Source of the DNA: Lachnospiraceae bacterium
GTDB lineage: Bacteria; Bacillota_A; Clostridia; Lachnospirales; Lachnospiraceae
Assembly: GCA_017391465.1 (NCBI GenBank)
Contig: JAFOYH010000137.1
Location: 1-49,333 of the forward strand
Direction of reading: 5' to 3'
DNA: 49,333 bases
Position 1 is the first letter of the stretch. Every line of letters begins with the position of its first letter. The translations under genes were made by a program, and so were the position numbers. The notes beneath the pieces were generated by a model, which was given only the letters and a program-made list of their open reading frames with translations, had not been told where the DNA came from and searched no databases. This document shows positions 1 through 8,138 of the stretch, piece by piece.

Positions 1-1158
1 TTCATCACGCACACCGCCCAGACTGATGCGCACATATTTTTTATTCAATGCACGGGCTACAGAGCGGGCAATCGAACTTTTACCGGTTCCAGGAGGTCCA
101 ACAAGACACACAATCGGACTTTCTCCTTTGCCTGTTAATAGACGTACGGATAAATATTCTAAAATACGTTCTTTCACTTTATTCAGACCATAATGATCTT
201 CATCCAGAATCTTCTGAGCATCTTTAAGGCTGACTTTCTCTTCATCACGTTTATCCCACGGCATAGAGAGAAGTGTCTCCACATATCCGCGAATAACACC
301 ATTTTCCGAAGCCATATTGGTGGAATTACGAAAACGATCAATCTCTTTCTGAATCTTTTCCTTCACTTCGTCGCTGGCTTCAAGTTCAGCAAGCTGGGCT
401 TCAAACTGTTCCGCATCATTCTGTGTGGAATCCTCACCCAATTCCTCTTTAATGACTTTCATCTGCTCTCTAAGGAAGTATTCCCGCTGATTTTTATCAA
501 TACGCTCTTTCACCTTTGTCTGAATCTCACGTGTAATTTGAATCATTTCAATCTCACGATTCATAAACTGACACAGTTTCTCGAAACGCATTTCCAGATC
601 CACACATTCAAGAAATACCTGACGCTGCTTGTAATCCATTGGAAGATTCGTACATAACTGATCCACCAACTTTAACAGATCCTGTTCTTCCATAAGTTTA
701 CGAACAAGCTCTCCACTGAAATTCGGATTCTGCATGGCATAATTTTCAAGAACTTCCTGAAGATAACGCACATATCCGGCTTTCTGAATATCACTGATCT
801 CACAAAGTGTTTTATCATAAACAGTGACCTCTGCCTTTAACATCGGTTCTGTCATTATCAAATTATCTAAATGGGCTCTATATGTGCCCTCTACCATCAC
901 ACGAAGGGAATCCTTTGGCAATTTCACAATCTGTTTGATCTTGGCTATTGTTCCAAACTCATACAAATTCTCTTTTCCCGGATCTTCAACTTCAATATCA
1001 TTCTGTGTCAAAAGAAAAATATTCTGATCTTTTAACATGGCAGCCTCAATGGCTCTTTTTGATTTATTGCGGCTCACTTCAAAATGAACGATCATATTTG
1101 GTAAAATGGATAATCCTCTTAAAGCGATTACCGGCAAATCCATAATCATCTGATTCAT
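1..1158 (-). CDS. lon: ATP-dependent protease Lon, N-terminal 386 codons (truncated by window edge)
   Basis: Cytoplasmic ATP-dependent serine protease that degrades misfolded and regulatory proteins. The reading frame stays open to base 1, so only the N-terminal half is present. The visible part has the Lon substrate-binding N-domain (begins MNQMIMDLPVIALRG, then an LPNMIVHFEV segment), a long helical region (LREQMKVIKEELGE, a family hallmark) and the start of the AAA+ module with Walker A GPPGTGKS at about residues 354-361. The Walker B, sensor and the Ser-Lys protease dyad would lie beyond the edge. Start: ATG at 1158, about 12 bases after an AGGAGT. It is the last visible gene of the tig-clpP-clpX-lon cluster, 102 bases after clpX. 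Identity is certain from motif and context; completeness cannot be judged. Confidence 0.96.
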   Translation of the reverse strand, partial: MNQMIMDLPVIALRGLSILPNMIVHFEVSRNKSKRAIEAAMLKDQNIFLLTQNDIEVEDPGKENLYEFGTIAKIKQIVKLPKDSLRVMVEGTYRAHLDNLIMTEPMLKAEVTVYDKTLCEISDIQKAGYVRYLQEVLENYAMQNPNFSGELVRKLMEEQDLLKLVDQLCTNLPMDYKQRQVFLECVDLEMRFEKLCQFMNREIEMIQITREIQTKVKERIDKNQREYFLREQMKVIKEELGEDSTQNDAEQFEAQLAELEASDEVKEKIQKEIDRFRNSTNMASENGVIRGYVETLLSMPWDKRDEEKVSLKDAQKILDEDHYGLNKVKERILEYLSVRLLTGKGESPIVCLVGPPGTGKSSIARSVARALNKKYVRISLGGVRDE

Positions 1159-1220
1159 CTTCTGTATATCACTCCTGTAATTCTTAACACTGTCATTATT
1201 TTCCATAAATAAACACAATA

Positions 1221-1244
1221 GGGCTGTACCTGCAGGTACAGCCC
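1221..1244 (-). terminator. Perfect inverted repeat between clpX and lon
   Basis: A 24-base perfect palindrome, GGGCTGTACC-TGCA-GGTACAGCCC. On the minus strand it lies just after the clpX stop and is followed by a T-rich but not pure tract (TATTGTGTTTATTT). It could be a partial terminator that lowers lon expression relative to clpX, or an RNA processing/stability hairpin. No clear separate lon promoter is seen in the remaining gap. Confidence 0.45.
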
Positions 1245-1260
1245 TCATTCATATCATCAC

Positions 1261-2568
1261 TTAGGCAATCTCATCACTGTTCACTGGAACAGAACGCTTA
1301 TTGCCGGTCACCCGTTTTACAGGTGTTTTTTCACCATAAGTCAGAATAGGTTCCGCTGTACCCAAAACCACATCTTTTGTGATTGTACAGGAATCTACGG
1401 ATTCTTCTGATGGAACACGATACATGATATCCATCATTGTCTCTTCAATGATGGCACGCAAACCTCTGGCACCGGTTTTCTGTTCAAAAGAACGGCGAGC
1501 CAATTCACGAACAGCATCCTCGTCAAAGTTCAAACGTACACCATCCAGCTCAAACAGTCGCTGATACTGTTTAACCAACGCACTCTTTGGCTCTGTCAAA
1601 ATACGTACCAGTGCATCTTCATCTAAAAGATCTAAGGCGACACATACCGGTACTCGTCCAACAAATTCCGGAATCAGACCAAATTTGATCAAATCCTGTG
1701 GAAGTGTCTGACGGAAAAGTTCTCCGATATTCTTTTCTGCTTCTGTTTCTTTCAAAGTGGAATCGAAACCGATTCCCTTCTGTCCAATGCGTCCCTGAAT
1801 GATCTTATCCAAACCATCAAAGGCACCACCACAGATAAATAGAATATTGGTTGTATCTAACTGAATGAATTCCTGATGCGGATGCTTACGTCCCCCCTGT
1901 GGTGGAACCGAAGCAACTGTTCCCTCGAGAATCTTCAGCAATGCCTGCTGAACGCCTTCACCGGAAACATCTCGTGTAATGGAAACATTCTCTGATTTTT
2001 TTGTAATTTTATCAATCTCATCGATATAGATAATACCATATTCAGCTCTTTCGACTTCATAATCTGCAGCCTGAAGAAGCTTCAATAAAATATTTTCTAC
2101 ATCTTCACCCACATAACCGGCTTCGGTCAATGTGGTAGCATCTGCGATAGCAAAAGGCACATTGAGCATCTTTGCCAGAGTCTGAGCCAACAGAGTCTTT
2201 CCAGAACCTGTCGGTCCGATCAAAAGCACATTGCTCTTCTGAAGTTCCACATCTGTATCTTTATCTGCCATAATTCGCTTGTAATGATTATATACAGCAA
2301 CAGCCAATGCTTTTTTTGCATCATCCTGTCCAATGATATAATCATCCAAAAAAGCTTTAATTTCCATCGGCTTCATCAACGTAATGCCGGCAGCAATATC
2401 TTCTTCGTACATCCCATCAAATTCTTCCATAATAATCTCTGAACAGATGCCAACACATTCATCACAAATATAAGCACCTGGTCCTGCGATCAATTTACGA
2501 ACCTGATCCTGCGTCTTATTACAAAACGAACATCTTGGAACTTTTTTGTCATCCATACGTCCTGCCAT
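1261..2568 (-). CDS. clpX: ATP-dependent Clp protease ATP-binding subunit ClpX
   Basis: AAA+ unfoldase that recognises substrates and threads them into ClpP. All family marks are visible in 435 residues, a normal length: an N-terminal zinc-binding domain ([10 protein letters not shown], then CDECVGIC), Walker A GPTGSGKT, Walker [11 protein letters not shown], the pore-loop region [11 protein letters not shown], and the IGF-type ClpP-contact loop (GQKGIGF). Start ATG at 2568 has GGAGGT seven bases upstream. It lies 25 bases downstream of clpP on the same strand and is surely co-transcribed with it, so the two partner subunits are made together. Nothing looks damaged. Confidence 0.98.
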   Translation of the reverse strand: MAGRMDDKKVPRCSFCNKTQDQVRKLIAGPGAYICDECVGICSEIIMEEFDGMYEEDIAAGITLMKPMEIKAFLDDYIIGQDDAKKALAVAVYNHYKRIMADKDTDVELQKSNVLLIGPTGSGKTLLAQTLAKMLNVPFAIADATTLTEAGYVGEDVENILLKLLQAADYEVERAEYGIIYIDEIDKITKKSENVSITRDVSGEGVQQALLKILEGTVASVPPQGGRKHPHQEFIQLDTTNILFICGGAFDGLDKIIQGRIGQKGIGFDSTLKETEAEKNIGELFRQTLPQDLIKFGLIPEFVGRVPVCVALDLLDEDALVRILTEPKSALVKQYQRLFELDGVRLNFDEDAVRELARRSFEQKTGARGLRAIIEETMMDIMYRVPSEESVDSCTITKDVVLGTAEPILTYGEKTPVKRVTGNKRSVPVNSDEIA

Positions 2569-2593
2569 TATGTTACCTCCGGCCTGTCATCTA

Positions 2594-3175
2594 TTATCTG
2601 CTTACGATCACACGATCGACAATACCATATGCTTTTGCCTCTTCAGCAGTCAAATAGTTATCACGCTCTGTATCTCTCTCGATAACTTCCAATGGCTGTC
2701 CTGTGTTTTCAGCAAGAATTTCATTTAACTTCTGACGCGTTTTCAAAATCTGTTCCGCAACAATCTTTATGTCGGAAGCCTGACCTTGCGCACCGCCAGA
2801 TGGCTGATGAATCATAATAGTGGAGTTTGGCAATGCGATACGTTTGCCCTTTGTTCCACCTGCAAGTAAGAATGCACCCATGCTGGCTGCCATTCCCATG
2901 CAGATTGTTGAAACATCACATTTTATATACTGCATTGTGTCATAAATTGCCATACCAGCTGTAACGGATCCACCTGGACTGTTGATATAAAGACTAATGT
3001 CTTTACCTGGATCCTCAGATTCGAGGAATAACAACTGGGATACAATCAGGTTTGCAGAAACATCTGTCACTTCCTCACCCAAAAAGATAATACGGTCTTT
3101 TAAAAGTCTGGAATAAATATCATAAGAACGTTCGCCTCTGCTTGTCTGTTCAATGACATAAGGTATTACACTCAA
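2594..3175 (-). CDS. clpP: ATP-dependent Clp protease proteolytic subunit ClpP
   Basis: Serine peptidase that forms the double-heptamer chamber used with ClpX. The 193-residue product carries the full catalytic triad at family positions: Ser98 in GMAASMGA, His123 in MIHQPSGG and Asp172 in ERDTERD. The oligomer-handle segment after the His ([10 protein letters not shown]) is present. Start ATG at 3175 follows an AGGAGG. The gene sits 31 bases downstream of tig and 25 bases upstream of clpX. The order tig-clpP-clpX-lon is the classic one in bacteria, which supports the assignment beyond motif evidence. Confidence 0.98.
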   Translation of the reverse strand: MSVIPYVIEQTSRGERSYDIYSRLLKDRIIFLGEEVTDVSANLIVSQLLFLESEDPGKDISLYINSPGGSVTAGMAIYDTMQYIKCDVSTICMGMAASMGAFLLAGGTKGKRIALPNSTIMIHQPSGGAQGQASDIKIVAEQILKTRQKLNEILAENTGQPLEVIERDTERDNYLTAEEAKAYGIVDRVIVSR

Positions 3176-3206
3176 TTTAATTCCTCCTATTTAAATAGGG
3201 CTGATC

Positions 3207-4478
3207 TTATTTTTCAATTGCTGCTGCTGTAATAGCTTCAAGAGCTTTCTGAGCTGCAAAATCTTTCTTAACGTCTTCTTCGATAAGTTCTTTAACTTTG
3301 TCGAAATCCATCTTCCACATATCAGCCATCTTCTGAACTTCAGAATTGATATCTTCTTCTGTAACTACGATATTTTCTGCTGCTACGATTGCATCAAGAA
3401 CGAGACGGTTTTTGATGTTTGCAAGTGCCTGTGGTCTGAACTGTTCAGCTACCTGTGCTGGTGTAGCACCTGTGTACTGGAAGTAAACATCCATAGGGAT
3501 ACCCTGAGACTGAAGCTGCTGAGCCCACTGATTCATCATATCATCAACATTTTTCTGAACCATAGCATCTGGAATATCCATCTTCGCATTTGCAACAACG
3601 ATATCCATAACTTTCTGCTGTTTTTCAGCTGCTGCTGTTTCTTTTTTACCATCTGCAAGACGTTTTGCAAGATCTTCTTTGAATTCAGCTAATGTGTCAA
3701 AATCGGAAATATCCTGAGCAAATTCATCATCAAGCTCTGGAAGTTCTTTTGCTTTGACTTCATGTACTTTAACCTGGAATAAAGCAGCTTTTCCAGCAAG
3801 ATCATCTGCATGATATTCTTCTGGGAATGTAACGTTCACATCAACATCTGCACCTGCAGCAGCGCCAACAAGCTGATCTTCAAATCCTGGAATAAAAGAG
3901 TTGGAACCAAGTTCAAGTGGGTAGTTTTCTCCCTTACCACCTTCAAATTCAACGCCATCTACAGAACCTACATAGTCGATAACAACTGTGTCACCAAGTT
4001 CTGCTGCACGTTCAACAGTGATTTCTCTAGCCTGCTGATTCTGAAGTCTCTTAAGTTCTGCAGCCATATCTTCTTCTGTAACTTCTGTATCAACTTTTTC
4101 AATTTCTACACCCATGTACTGACCAAGTTCAACTTCTGGACGAACAGCTACTTCTGCTGTGAAGATAAAGTTTTTACCTTTTTCGATCTGTACAACATCG
4201 ATTGCAGGATAGGAAACGATATCTAAACCAGATTCTCTGGCTGCGTCACCATAAACTTCCTGAATCAAAGCATCTGCTGCATCTTCATAGAAGATACCTG
4301 CACCATACATTTTTTCAATGATTGCCTGTGGAGCTTTACCTTTTCTAAAGCCCTGAACATTGATCTGGTTTTTCTGCTTATTATAAACTTTTACTGTTGC
4401 AGCAACAAATTTTTCAGCTTCTACTTCTACTGTAAGTTTCGCCATATTTTTTTCTAATTTTTCTACCTGTACATTCAT
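3207..4478 (-). CDS. tig: Trigger factor, ribosome-associated chaperone and peptidyl-prolyl isomerase
   Basis: Binds the ribosome exit tunnel and shields nascent chains. At 423 residues it has the expected three-part layout: an N-terminal ribosome-binding domain with the signature loop GFRKGKAP (about residues 43-50), a central FKBP-type isomerase domain starting near GDTVVIDYVGSVDG, and a helical C-terminal chaperone domain. Start ATG at 4478 has AGGAGG upstream. It is the first gene of the tig-clpP-clpX-lon unit and has a good sigma-A promoter (4571-4599) in front of it. No CIRCE or obvious CtsR operator was seen in the leader, so heat regulation is not evident from sequence. Confidence 0.97.
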   Translation of the reverse strand: MNVQVEKLEKNMAKLTVEVEAEKFVAATVKVYNKQKNQINVQGFRKGKAPQAIIEKMYGAGIFYEDAADALIQEVYGDAARESGLDIVSYPAIDVVQIEKGKNFIFTAEVAVRPEVELGQYMGVEIEKVDTEVTEEDMAAELKRLQNQQAREITVERAAELGDTVVIDYVGSVDGVEFEGGKGENYPLELGSNSFIPGFEDQLVGAAAGADVDVNVTFPEEYHADDLAGKAALFQVKVHEVKAKELPELDDEFAQDISDFDTLAEFKEDLAKRLADGKKETAAAEKQQKVMDIVVANAKMDIPDAMVQKNVDDMMNQWAQQLQSQGIPMDVYFQYTGATPAQVAEQFRPQALANIKNRLVLDAIVAAENIVVTEEDINSEVQKMADMWKMDFDKVKELIEEDVKKDFAAQKALEAITAAAIEK

Positions 4479-4570
4479 TATTATCCTATTCCTCCTTATA
4501 ATAATTATGCTGTTTTCTATAGAAAACGCATATTACATGCATGAGAGCATTTTTGCGCACTTTAATCTAT

Positions 4571-4599
4571 AGTATATAATAATCATTTGGATATGTAAA
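4571..4599 (-). promoter_or_regulatory. Sigma-A promoter of the tig-clpP-clpX-lon unit
   Basis: On the minus strand, -35 TTTACA and -10 TATACT are separated by exactly 17 bases. The predicted transcript start is near 4564, giving a leader of about 85 bases that contains a small perfect hairpin (GTTTTC-TATA-GAAAAC, 4512-4527) before the ribosome site. No competing promoter is visible closer to tig. Confidence 0.7.
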
Positions 4600-4623
4600 T
4601 AGCTGATTTTGAAATTTTTCATC

Positions 4624-4652
4624 AAAAAAAGCCCTTAAAATGGGCTTTTTTT
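4624..4652 (-). terminator. Rho-independent terminator after the 3-hydroxyacyl-CoA dehydrogenase gene
   Basis: GCCC...GGGC stem flanked by runs of A and T on both sides, giving T-tracts in both directions. It follows the stop of the minus-strand dehydrogenase gene by 16 bases and sits upstream of the tig promoter, so it insulates the tig operon. Confidence 0.75.
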
Positions 4653-4667
4653 ATCTTTTTTTATTAT

Positions 4668-5600
4668 CTATAAATGCATGATTTTAATCATTTTTGAATC
4701 ACGGGCACGTTCTTCTTCTGCCGCTGACTCCGGTGTGTAGGAATAAAATCCCTCACCATTGGAAATACCATGTTTTCCGCCATCTACTAAAGCCTGAAGA
4801 AGGTTATTCTGAACCTTTTCATCACTCAATTCCGGATACACATATTTTGCAACCGAATTAAAGACATCGACACCCCCAAGGTCAACAATCTTAAACGGAC
4901 CGGAACATGTATAACGCAAACCATTACCGTATTTTAACACACGGTCGATATCTTCCGGTTCAGCGACACCGCTCTCAACAAGATAAGTCGCTTCACGAAG
5001 CAATGCGAACTGGAGTCGATTGGAAAGAAATCCTTTAACATCTTTTTTTAATTTTACCGGTTTTTTTCCCATATCTGTAAACACCTGATACAATTTATCC
5101 ACTGTATGCTGTGCCGTCAATTCGCCGCGTGTAATTTCAACCAAAGGAATAATGTGTGCCGGATTTAAATAATGTGTACCGCAAAAACGCTCTGGATGCG
5201 TCATATATTTTGCCAGTTCGTTAATGGAAATAGCCGATGTATTCGATGCAACGATACAGTCTGCAGGTATAATCTTACAAATCATTTCATAAAATGTTTT
5301 TTTAATCTGAATATTTTCCGGAATCGCCTCAATGACTAACTGCGCTCCACGGAAACATTCGGTGTCTGTTGTATAAACCAAAGCCTCCTGAATTGCTTTT
5401 GATTTCTCAACCGTCATAACACCATTCTCAATAAGTGCCGCATGACTATTCGCTACAATCTGTCGTGCACGTTCGAAATCCGCTTCACAGTTACTGTACA
5501 ATGTTGTATGTACATCATATTCCGGAAAGGATTGCGCAATAATTGCGCCCATAATGCCTGCCCCCGCAACAACAACCTTTCGAATATCTGGTTCTACCAT
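4668..5600 (-). CDS. 3-hydroxyacyl-CoA dehydrogenase family oxidoreductase
   Basis: NAD-dependent L-3-hydroxyacyl dehydrogenase fold, 310 residues. The N-terminal Rossmann motif is GAGIMGAIIAQ; downstream are the SNTSAISI segment, the catalytic His in GTHYLNPAH, the conserved VEITRG, and the C-terminal helical domain (GFLSNRLQFALLREA). The obvious candidate is 3-hydroxybutyryl-CoA dehydrogenase, but the loop NPAHIIPLVEI also resembles that of L-carnitine and L-gulonate 3-dehydrogenases, so the substrate is open. No crotonase, thiolase or acyl-CoA dehydrogenase lies beside it, which weakens a butyrate-pathway call. I chose ATG at 5600 rather than 5639: GGGGGCG precedes it and the predicted promoter places the transcript start between the two. 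Confidence 0.85.
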   Translation of the reverse strand: MVEPDIRKVVVAGAGIMGAIIAQSFPEYDVHTTLYSNCEADFERARQIVANSHAALIENGVMTVEKSKAIQEALVYTTDTECFRGAQLVIEAIPENIQIKKTFYEMICKIIPADCIVASNTSAISINELAKYMTHPERFCGTHYLNPAHIIPLVEITRGELTAQHTVDKLYQVFTDMGKKPVKLKKDVKGFLSNRLQFALLREATYLVESGVAEPEDIDRVLKYGNGLRYTCSGPFKIVDLGGVDVFNSVAKYVYPELSDEKVQNNLLQALVDGGKHGISNGEGFYSYTPESAAEEERARDSKMIKIMHL

Positions 5601-5629
5601 ATTTTCGCCCCCAATACTATGATAGTTTA

Positions 5630-5658
5630 ATTTTATCATTTTGTTTATATATTATCAA
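5630..5658 (-). promoter_or_regulatory. Predicted sigma-A promoter of the dehydrogenase gene
   Basis: -35 TTGATA and -10 TAAAAT with a 17-base spacer on the minus strand. The implied start near 5623 gives a short leader and excludes the longer reading-frame start at 5639. Confidence 0.5.
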
Positions 5659-5681
5659 TTATAGATTTTCTATTTTCAACA

Positions 5682-5725
5682 CAAAAACAGCCCCTAAAAA
5701 GGACATCTGCCTTTTCAGAGACTGT
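5682..5725 (-). terminator. Terminator of the small acid-soluble spore protein gene
   Basis: A 16-pair stem (arms 5687-5702 and 5710-5725, three G:U pairs on the minus strand) with a 7-base loop, followed by a run of T on the minus strand. It lies about 35 bases after the spore protein stop. Confidence 0.8.
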
Positions 5726-5759
5726 TCTCACCTAACCCTGAAGACTATCTGCCATACGA

Positions 5760-5987
5760 TTACTGCTGACCAGACATCTGTTCTTCCTGTTTACGGATCA
5801 TCTGACGAACCATTTCACCGCCAACAGAACCAGCTTCTCTGGATGTTAAATCACCATTGTAACCACGTTTTAAGTTAACACCAAGTTCATTGGCCACTTC
5901 CATTTTGAATTTATCCATCGCATCTTTTGCCTGTGGCACTTCCATACGACTTCCATTAGAACCTGTTCCGCTTGAATTGTTAGACAT
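5760..5987 (-). CDS. Alpha/beta-type small acid-soluble spore protein (SASP)
   Basis: DNA-coating protein of the dormant spore, 75 residues. It shows both family blocks: the germination-protease cleavage segment KMEVANELGV and the C-terminal DNA-binding block TSREAGSVGGEMVRQMI. A GTG at 5996 would extend the frame by three codons but lies inside the GGAGGTG ribosome site, so ATG at 5987 is the start. It is a single-gene unit with its own terminator. Expression is expected in the forespore under sigma-G, but I see only a poor match to that promoter (an AATACTA about 60 bases upstream), so this is not asserted. Its presence argues that the organism forms spores. Confidence 0.95.
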   Translation of the reverse strand: MSNNSSGTGSNGSRMEVPQAKDAMDKFKMEVANELGVNLKRGYNGDLTSREAGSVGGEMVRQMIRKQEEQMSGQQ

Positions 5988-6016
5988 ATCTTTCACCTCC
6001 AGATAAGATTACGAGT

Positions 6017-6031
6017 AAATCACTGTGATTT
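6017..6031. repeat. 15-base palindrome in the spore-protein leader
   Basis: AAATCAC-T-GTGATTT is a perfect inverted repeat located 18 bases upstream of the SASP ribosome site, in the gap between two divergent genes. It could be an operator or simply a leader hairpin. Confidence 0.35.
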
Positions 6032-6070
6032 GCTCTGGTCATAGTATTTGTAAGGATTTAAATATTATAA

Positions 6071-6099
6071 TGGAAATTTTTTGATGTTTTGCTTATACT
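6071..6099 (+). promoter_or_regulatory. Predicted promoter of the CYTH gene
   Basis: TGGAAA, 17 bases, TATACT. The -10 is a strong match; the -35 matches at four of six. Transcript start would fall near 6106, immediately before the AAGGAGG ribosome site, so the leader is very short. Confidence 0.5.
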
Positions 6100-6123
6100 A
6101 TATTGAAAAGGAGGCATTCTCTT

Positions 6124-6576
6124 ATGGAAATCGAACGCAAATATTTAATCAAAGATATTCTCTCTCTTCCATTCAATTTAAATGATTATCCACACCATGC
6201 AATTGAACAGGCCTATCTGAATACAGAACCTGTCATTCGTGTGCGCCGTCAGGATGACGATTATTATCTAACCTATAAATCAAAAGGACTTATGGCACGT
6301 GAAGAATACAACCTGCCACTCAACAAACCTGCTTACGAGCATTTACTCAAAAAAGTGGATGGCAATATTTTAACCAAAACACGTTATGAGATTCCTCTTG
6401 ATAATCATCTTATCATTGAATTGGATGTTTTCCATGGCAAATACGAAGGACTTATCCTTGCCGAAGTAGAATTTCCATCACTCGAAGAAGCCGAAAATTT
6501 TTCACCACCAGAATACTTCGGTAAAGATGTGACGTTTTCTACGGAATATCACAACAGTACGCTGAGTCAAAAATAA
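6124..6576 (+). CDS. CYTH-domain protein (triphosphate tunnel metalloenzyme family)
   Basis: 150 residues, the length of a single CYTH domain. The N-terminal signature EIERKYL (ExExK type) and alternating acidic/basic strands (VIRVRRQ, YYLTYKSKG, KTRYEIPL, IIELDVF, LAEVEF) match the beta-barrel that binds triphosphate chains. Members include tripolyphosphatases, thiamine triphosphatases and class IV adenylate cyclases; bacterial short forms are mostly polyphosphate or nucleoside triphosphatases, so the substrate is not fixed by sequence alone. A TTG at 6103 in the same frame lies in the AAGGAGG ribosome site, hence ATG at 6124. It is a stand-alone gene convergent with the MATE gene. Confidence 0.88.
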   Translation: MEIERKYLIKDILSLPFNLNDYPHHAIEQAYLNTEPVIRVRRQDDDYYLTYKSKGLMAREEYNLPLNKPAYEHLLKKVDGNILTKTRYEIPLDNHLIIELDVFHGKYEGLILAEVEFPSLEEAENFSPPEYFGKDVTFSTEYHNSTLSQK

Positions 6577-6593
6577 ACATTTTTCAACAAAAT

Positions 6594-6650
6594 AAAAAGC
6601 TAAGTTCATGAATGTGTTTTTCTTCATTCCGAAACTTAGCTTTTATTTTT
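6594..6650. terminator. Bidirectional terminator between CYTH and MATE genes
   Basis: Long stem with arms AAAAAGCTAAGTT (6594-6606) and AAACTTAGCTTTT (6632-6644), T-tract on both strands. It serves the plus-strand CYTH gene and the minus-strand MATE gene, whose stop codon touches its edge. Confidence 0.8.
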
Positions 6651-7995
6651 ATAATTTTTTTATTATCGTCCGGTGCATAGTCATATAACATGCCAATCCA
6701 CCGACAAAGTTTGAAATGGGTTCTGCCATAAATACACCTGCAACTCCAAGTATCGAAATCTTCGGCAGGCATATGGCCAACGGTACAACAATGATCGCTT
6801 TTCTGAAAATCGAAAAGAATACTGCATGTTTTGCTTTATTTAAAGCCTTAAACACACATTGTCCCGAATGTTGGAAAGCCATCATGAAAAATCCGAAGAA
6901 ATAAATATGTAAGGATGGTACAGCAACTTTAAGAAGATCCGCCTCCTGATTGAATATACGGATAAACAATTCCGGCATTACTGTAATTGCCCCCCAGATA
7001 ACCATGGAATATACCACGCACATGCGTGTCATAAAACTTATTGCCTGTTTCATTTGATCATATTTATTTGCACCATAGTTATAACTAATCACCGGTGATG
7101 AACCGTTAGTTATGGCAGCAACCGGAGTCTCTGCAATTTCCCGGACCGAATTGATGACGGTCATTGCACTGATATAAATATCTCCACCATACGTACTCAA
7201 CATGGAATTGCATACAATCTGCACGAGTCCATTGGTAAACGACATGACAAATGTAGAACTTCCCAATTTCATAATATCCCAAATGCAGGACATATCTAAT
7301 TTAAAATTCTTGAATCCCAGTGTCAGCTCAGCCTTTTTTCCCGTCAGAAACTTCAATACCCAAATTGCTGAAAACATCTGTGAAATAACTGTTGCAATGG
7401 CGGCGCCACGCACGCCAAGACCAAACCCAAATATAAAAACCGGATCCAGGATCAAATTACTCACTGCACCTACAGCAACCGTCTTCATTCCAATCTTAGC
7501 AAACCCCTGACTATTGATATACGGATTCATACCGAGAGAAATCATGACAAAAACCGTTCCGAGCAGATAAATAACCATATAACTCGCTGCATAAGGATAT
7601 GTCGCATCACTGGCACCAAAAAGATATAAAATCGATTTATGGAAAACAACCCCGAATGCAGTCAATATAAGACCAGTAATTATCAACATAACAAAGGCAT
7701 TATTCATGATCTTTCGAGCACCATCCATATCCTTCTTTCCTCTGGCAATGGAACATAAAGGTGCTCCACCAAGTCCATAAAGATTTGCAAAGGCTGTAAC
7801 CATGGTAATCACAGGAAAGCATAAACCAAGACCTGCCAGAGCAATGGTTCCTTCTCCGGGAATCTTTCCTATATAAACACGATCAATAATATTATAAAGC
7901 AAATTAACAAACTGAGCCACCAGCATCGGTGCTGCCACAGCCAATACATTGCGTCTGACATCTCCATTCTCAAAATCCACCTGTCCGGATGTCAT
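6649..7995 (-). CDS. MATE family multidrug/Na+ or H+ antiporter
   Basis: Inner-membrane exporter of the multi-antimicrobial extrusion family, about 448 residues with the expected twelve hydrophobic segments in two similar halves. Family marks include the N-terminal PMLVAQFVNLLYNIIDRVYIGKIPGEG stretch and its repeat near the middle (FVMSFTNGLVQIVCNSMLSTYGG). Substrate cannot be told from sequence; gut clostridia carry many such genes. The frame can be extended to ATG 8022, but no ribosome site precedes that codon, while ATG 7995 is preceded by AAGGGAAG and GGTG. The gene is transcribed alone, with a bidirectional terminator at its end. Confidence 0.9.
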   Translation of the reverse strand: MTSGQVDFENGDVRRNVLAVAAPMLVAQFVNLLYNIIDRVYIGKIPGEGTIALAGLGLCFPVITMVTAFANLYGLGGAPLCSIARGKKDMDGARKIMNNAFVMLIITGLILTAFGVVFHKSILYLFGASDATYPYAASYMVIYLLGTVFVMISLGMNPYINSQGFAKIGMKTVAVGAVSNLILDPVFIFGFGLGVRGAAIATVISQMFSAIWVLKFLTGKKAELTLGFKNFKLDMSCIWDIMKLGSSTFVMSFTNGLVQIVCNSMLSTYGGDIYISAMTVINSVREIAETPVAAITNGSSPVISYNYGANKYDQMKQAISFMTRMCVVYSMVIWGAITVMPELFIRIFNQEADLLKVAVPSLHIYFFGFFMMAFQHSGQCVFKALNKAKHAVFFSIFRKAIIVVPLAICLPKISILGVAGVFMAEPISNFVGGLACYMTMHRTIIKKL

Positions 7996-8088
7996 GTCAC
8001 CGCACTTCCCTTCTACACGCATTTACAAAATATATGTTTCTTTCCTGATAAAAAACTTTATTTTGCACTCATATATAGTTATAGCACA

Positions 8089-8126
8089 AAAAAATAAAGA
8101 CCGCTACGTAAAAACGCAACGGTCTT
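8089..8126 (-). terminator. Terminator of the lipoprotein gene
   Basis: Arms AAGACCG/CGGTCTT extended by a wobble-paired inner stem around a TTTT loop, followed on the minus strand by a T-rich tract (TTTATTTTTTT). It lies 13 bases after the lipoprotein stop. Confidence 0.75.
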
Positions 8127-8138
8127 ATTCGAATCAAA

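Noticed and set aside
193..657. 154-codon plus-strand frame opposite lon
   Set aside because: Complement of the Lon coding region, which translates cleanly with all family segments.
3810..4226. 138-codon frame opposite tig
   Set aside because: Lies entirely antisense inside a certain gene, has Phe/Cys/Asn-rich composition typical of a complement shadow, and no ribosome site.
4479..4620. CIRCE or CtsR operator before tig-clpP
   Set aside because: No TTAGCACTC-N9-GAGTGCTAA and no convincing heptad repeat were found; the short hairpin there does not fit either motif.
6186..6194. Isolated DnaA box in the CYTH gene (others at 9025-9033 and 14495-14503)
   Set aside because: Single boxes inside coding sequence or a terminator loop, without partners nearby; expected by chance in A/T-rich DNA.
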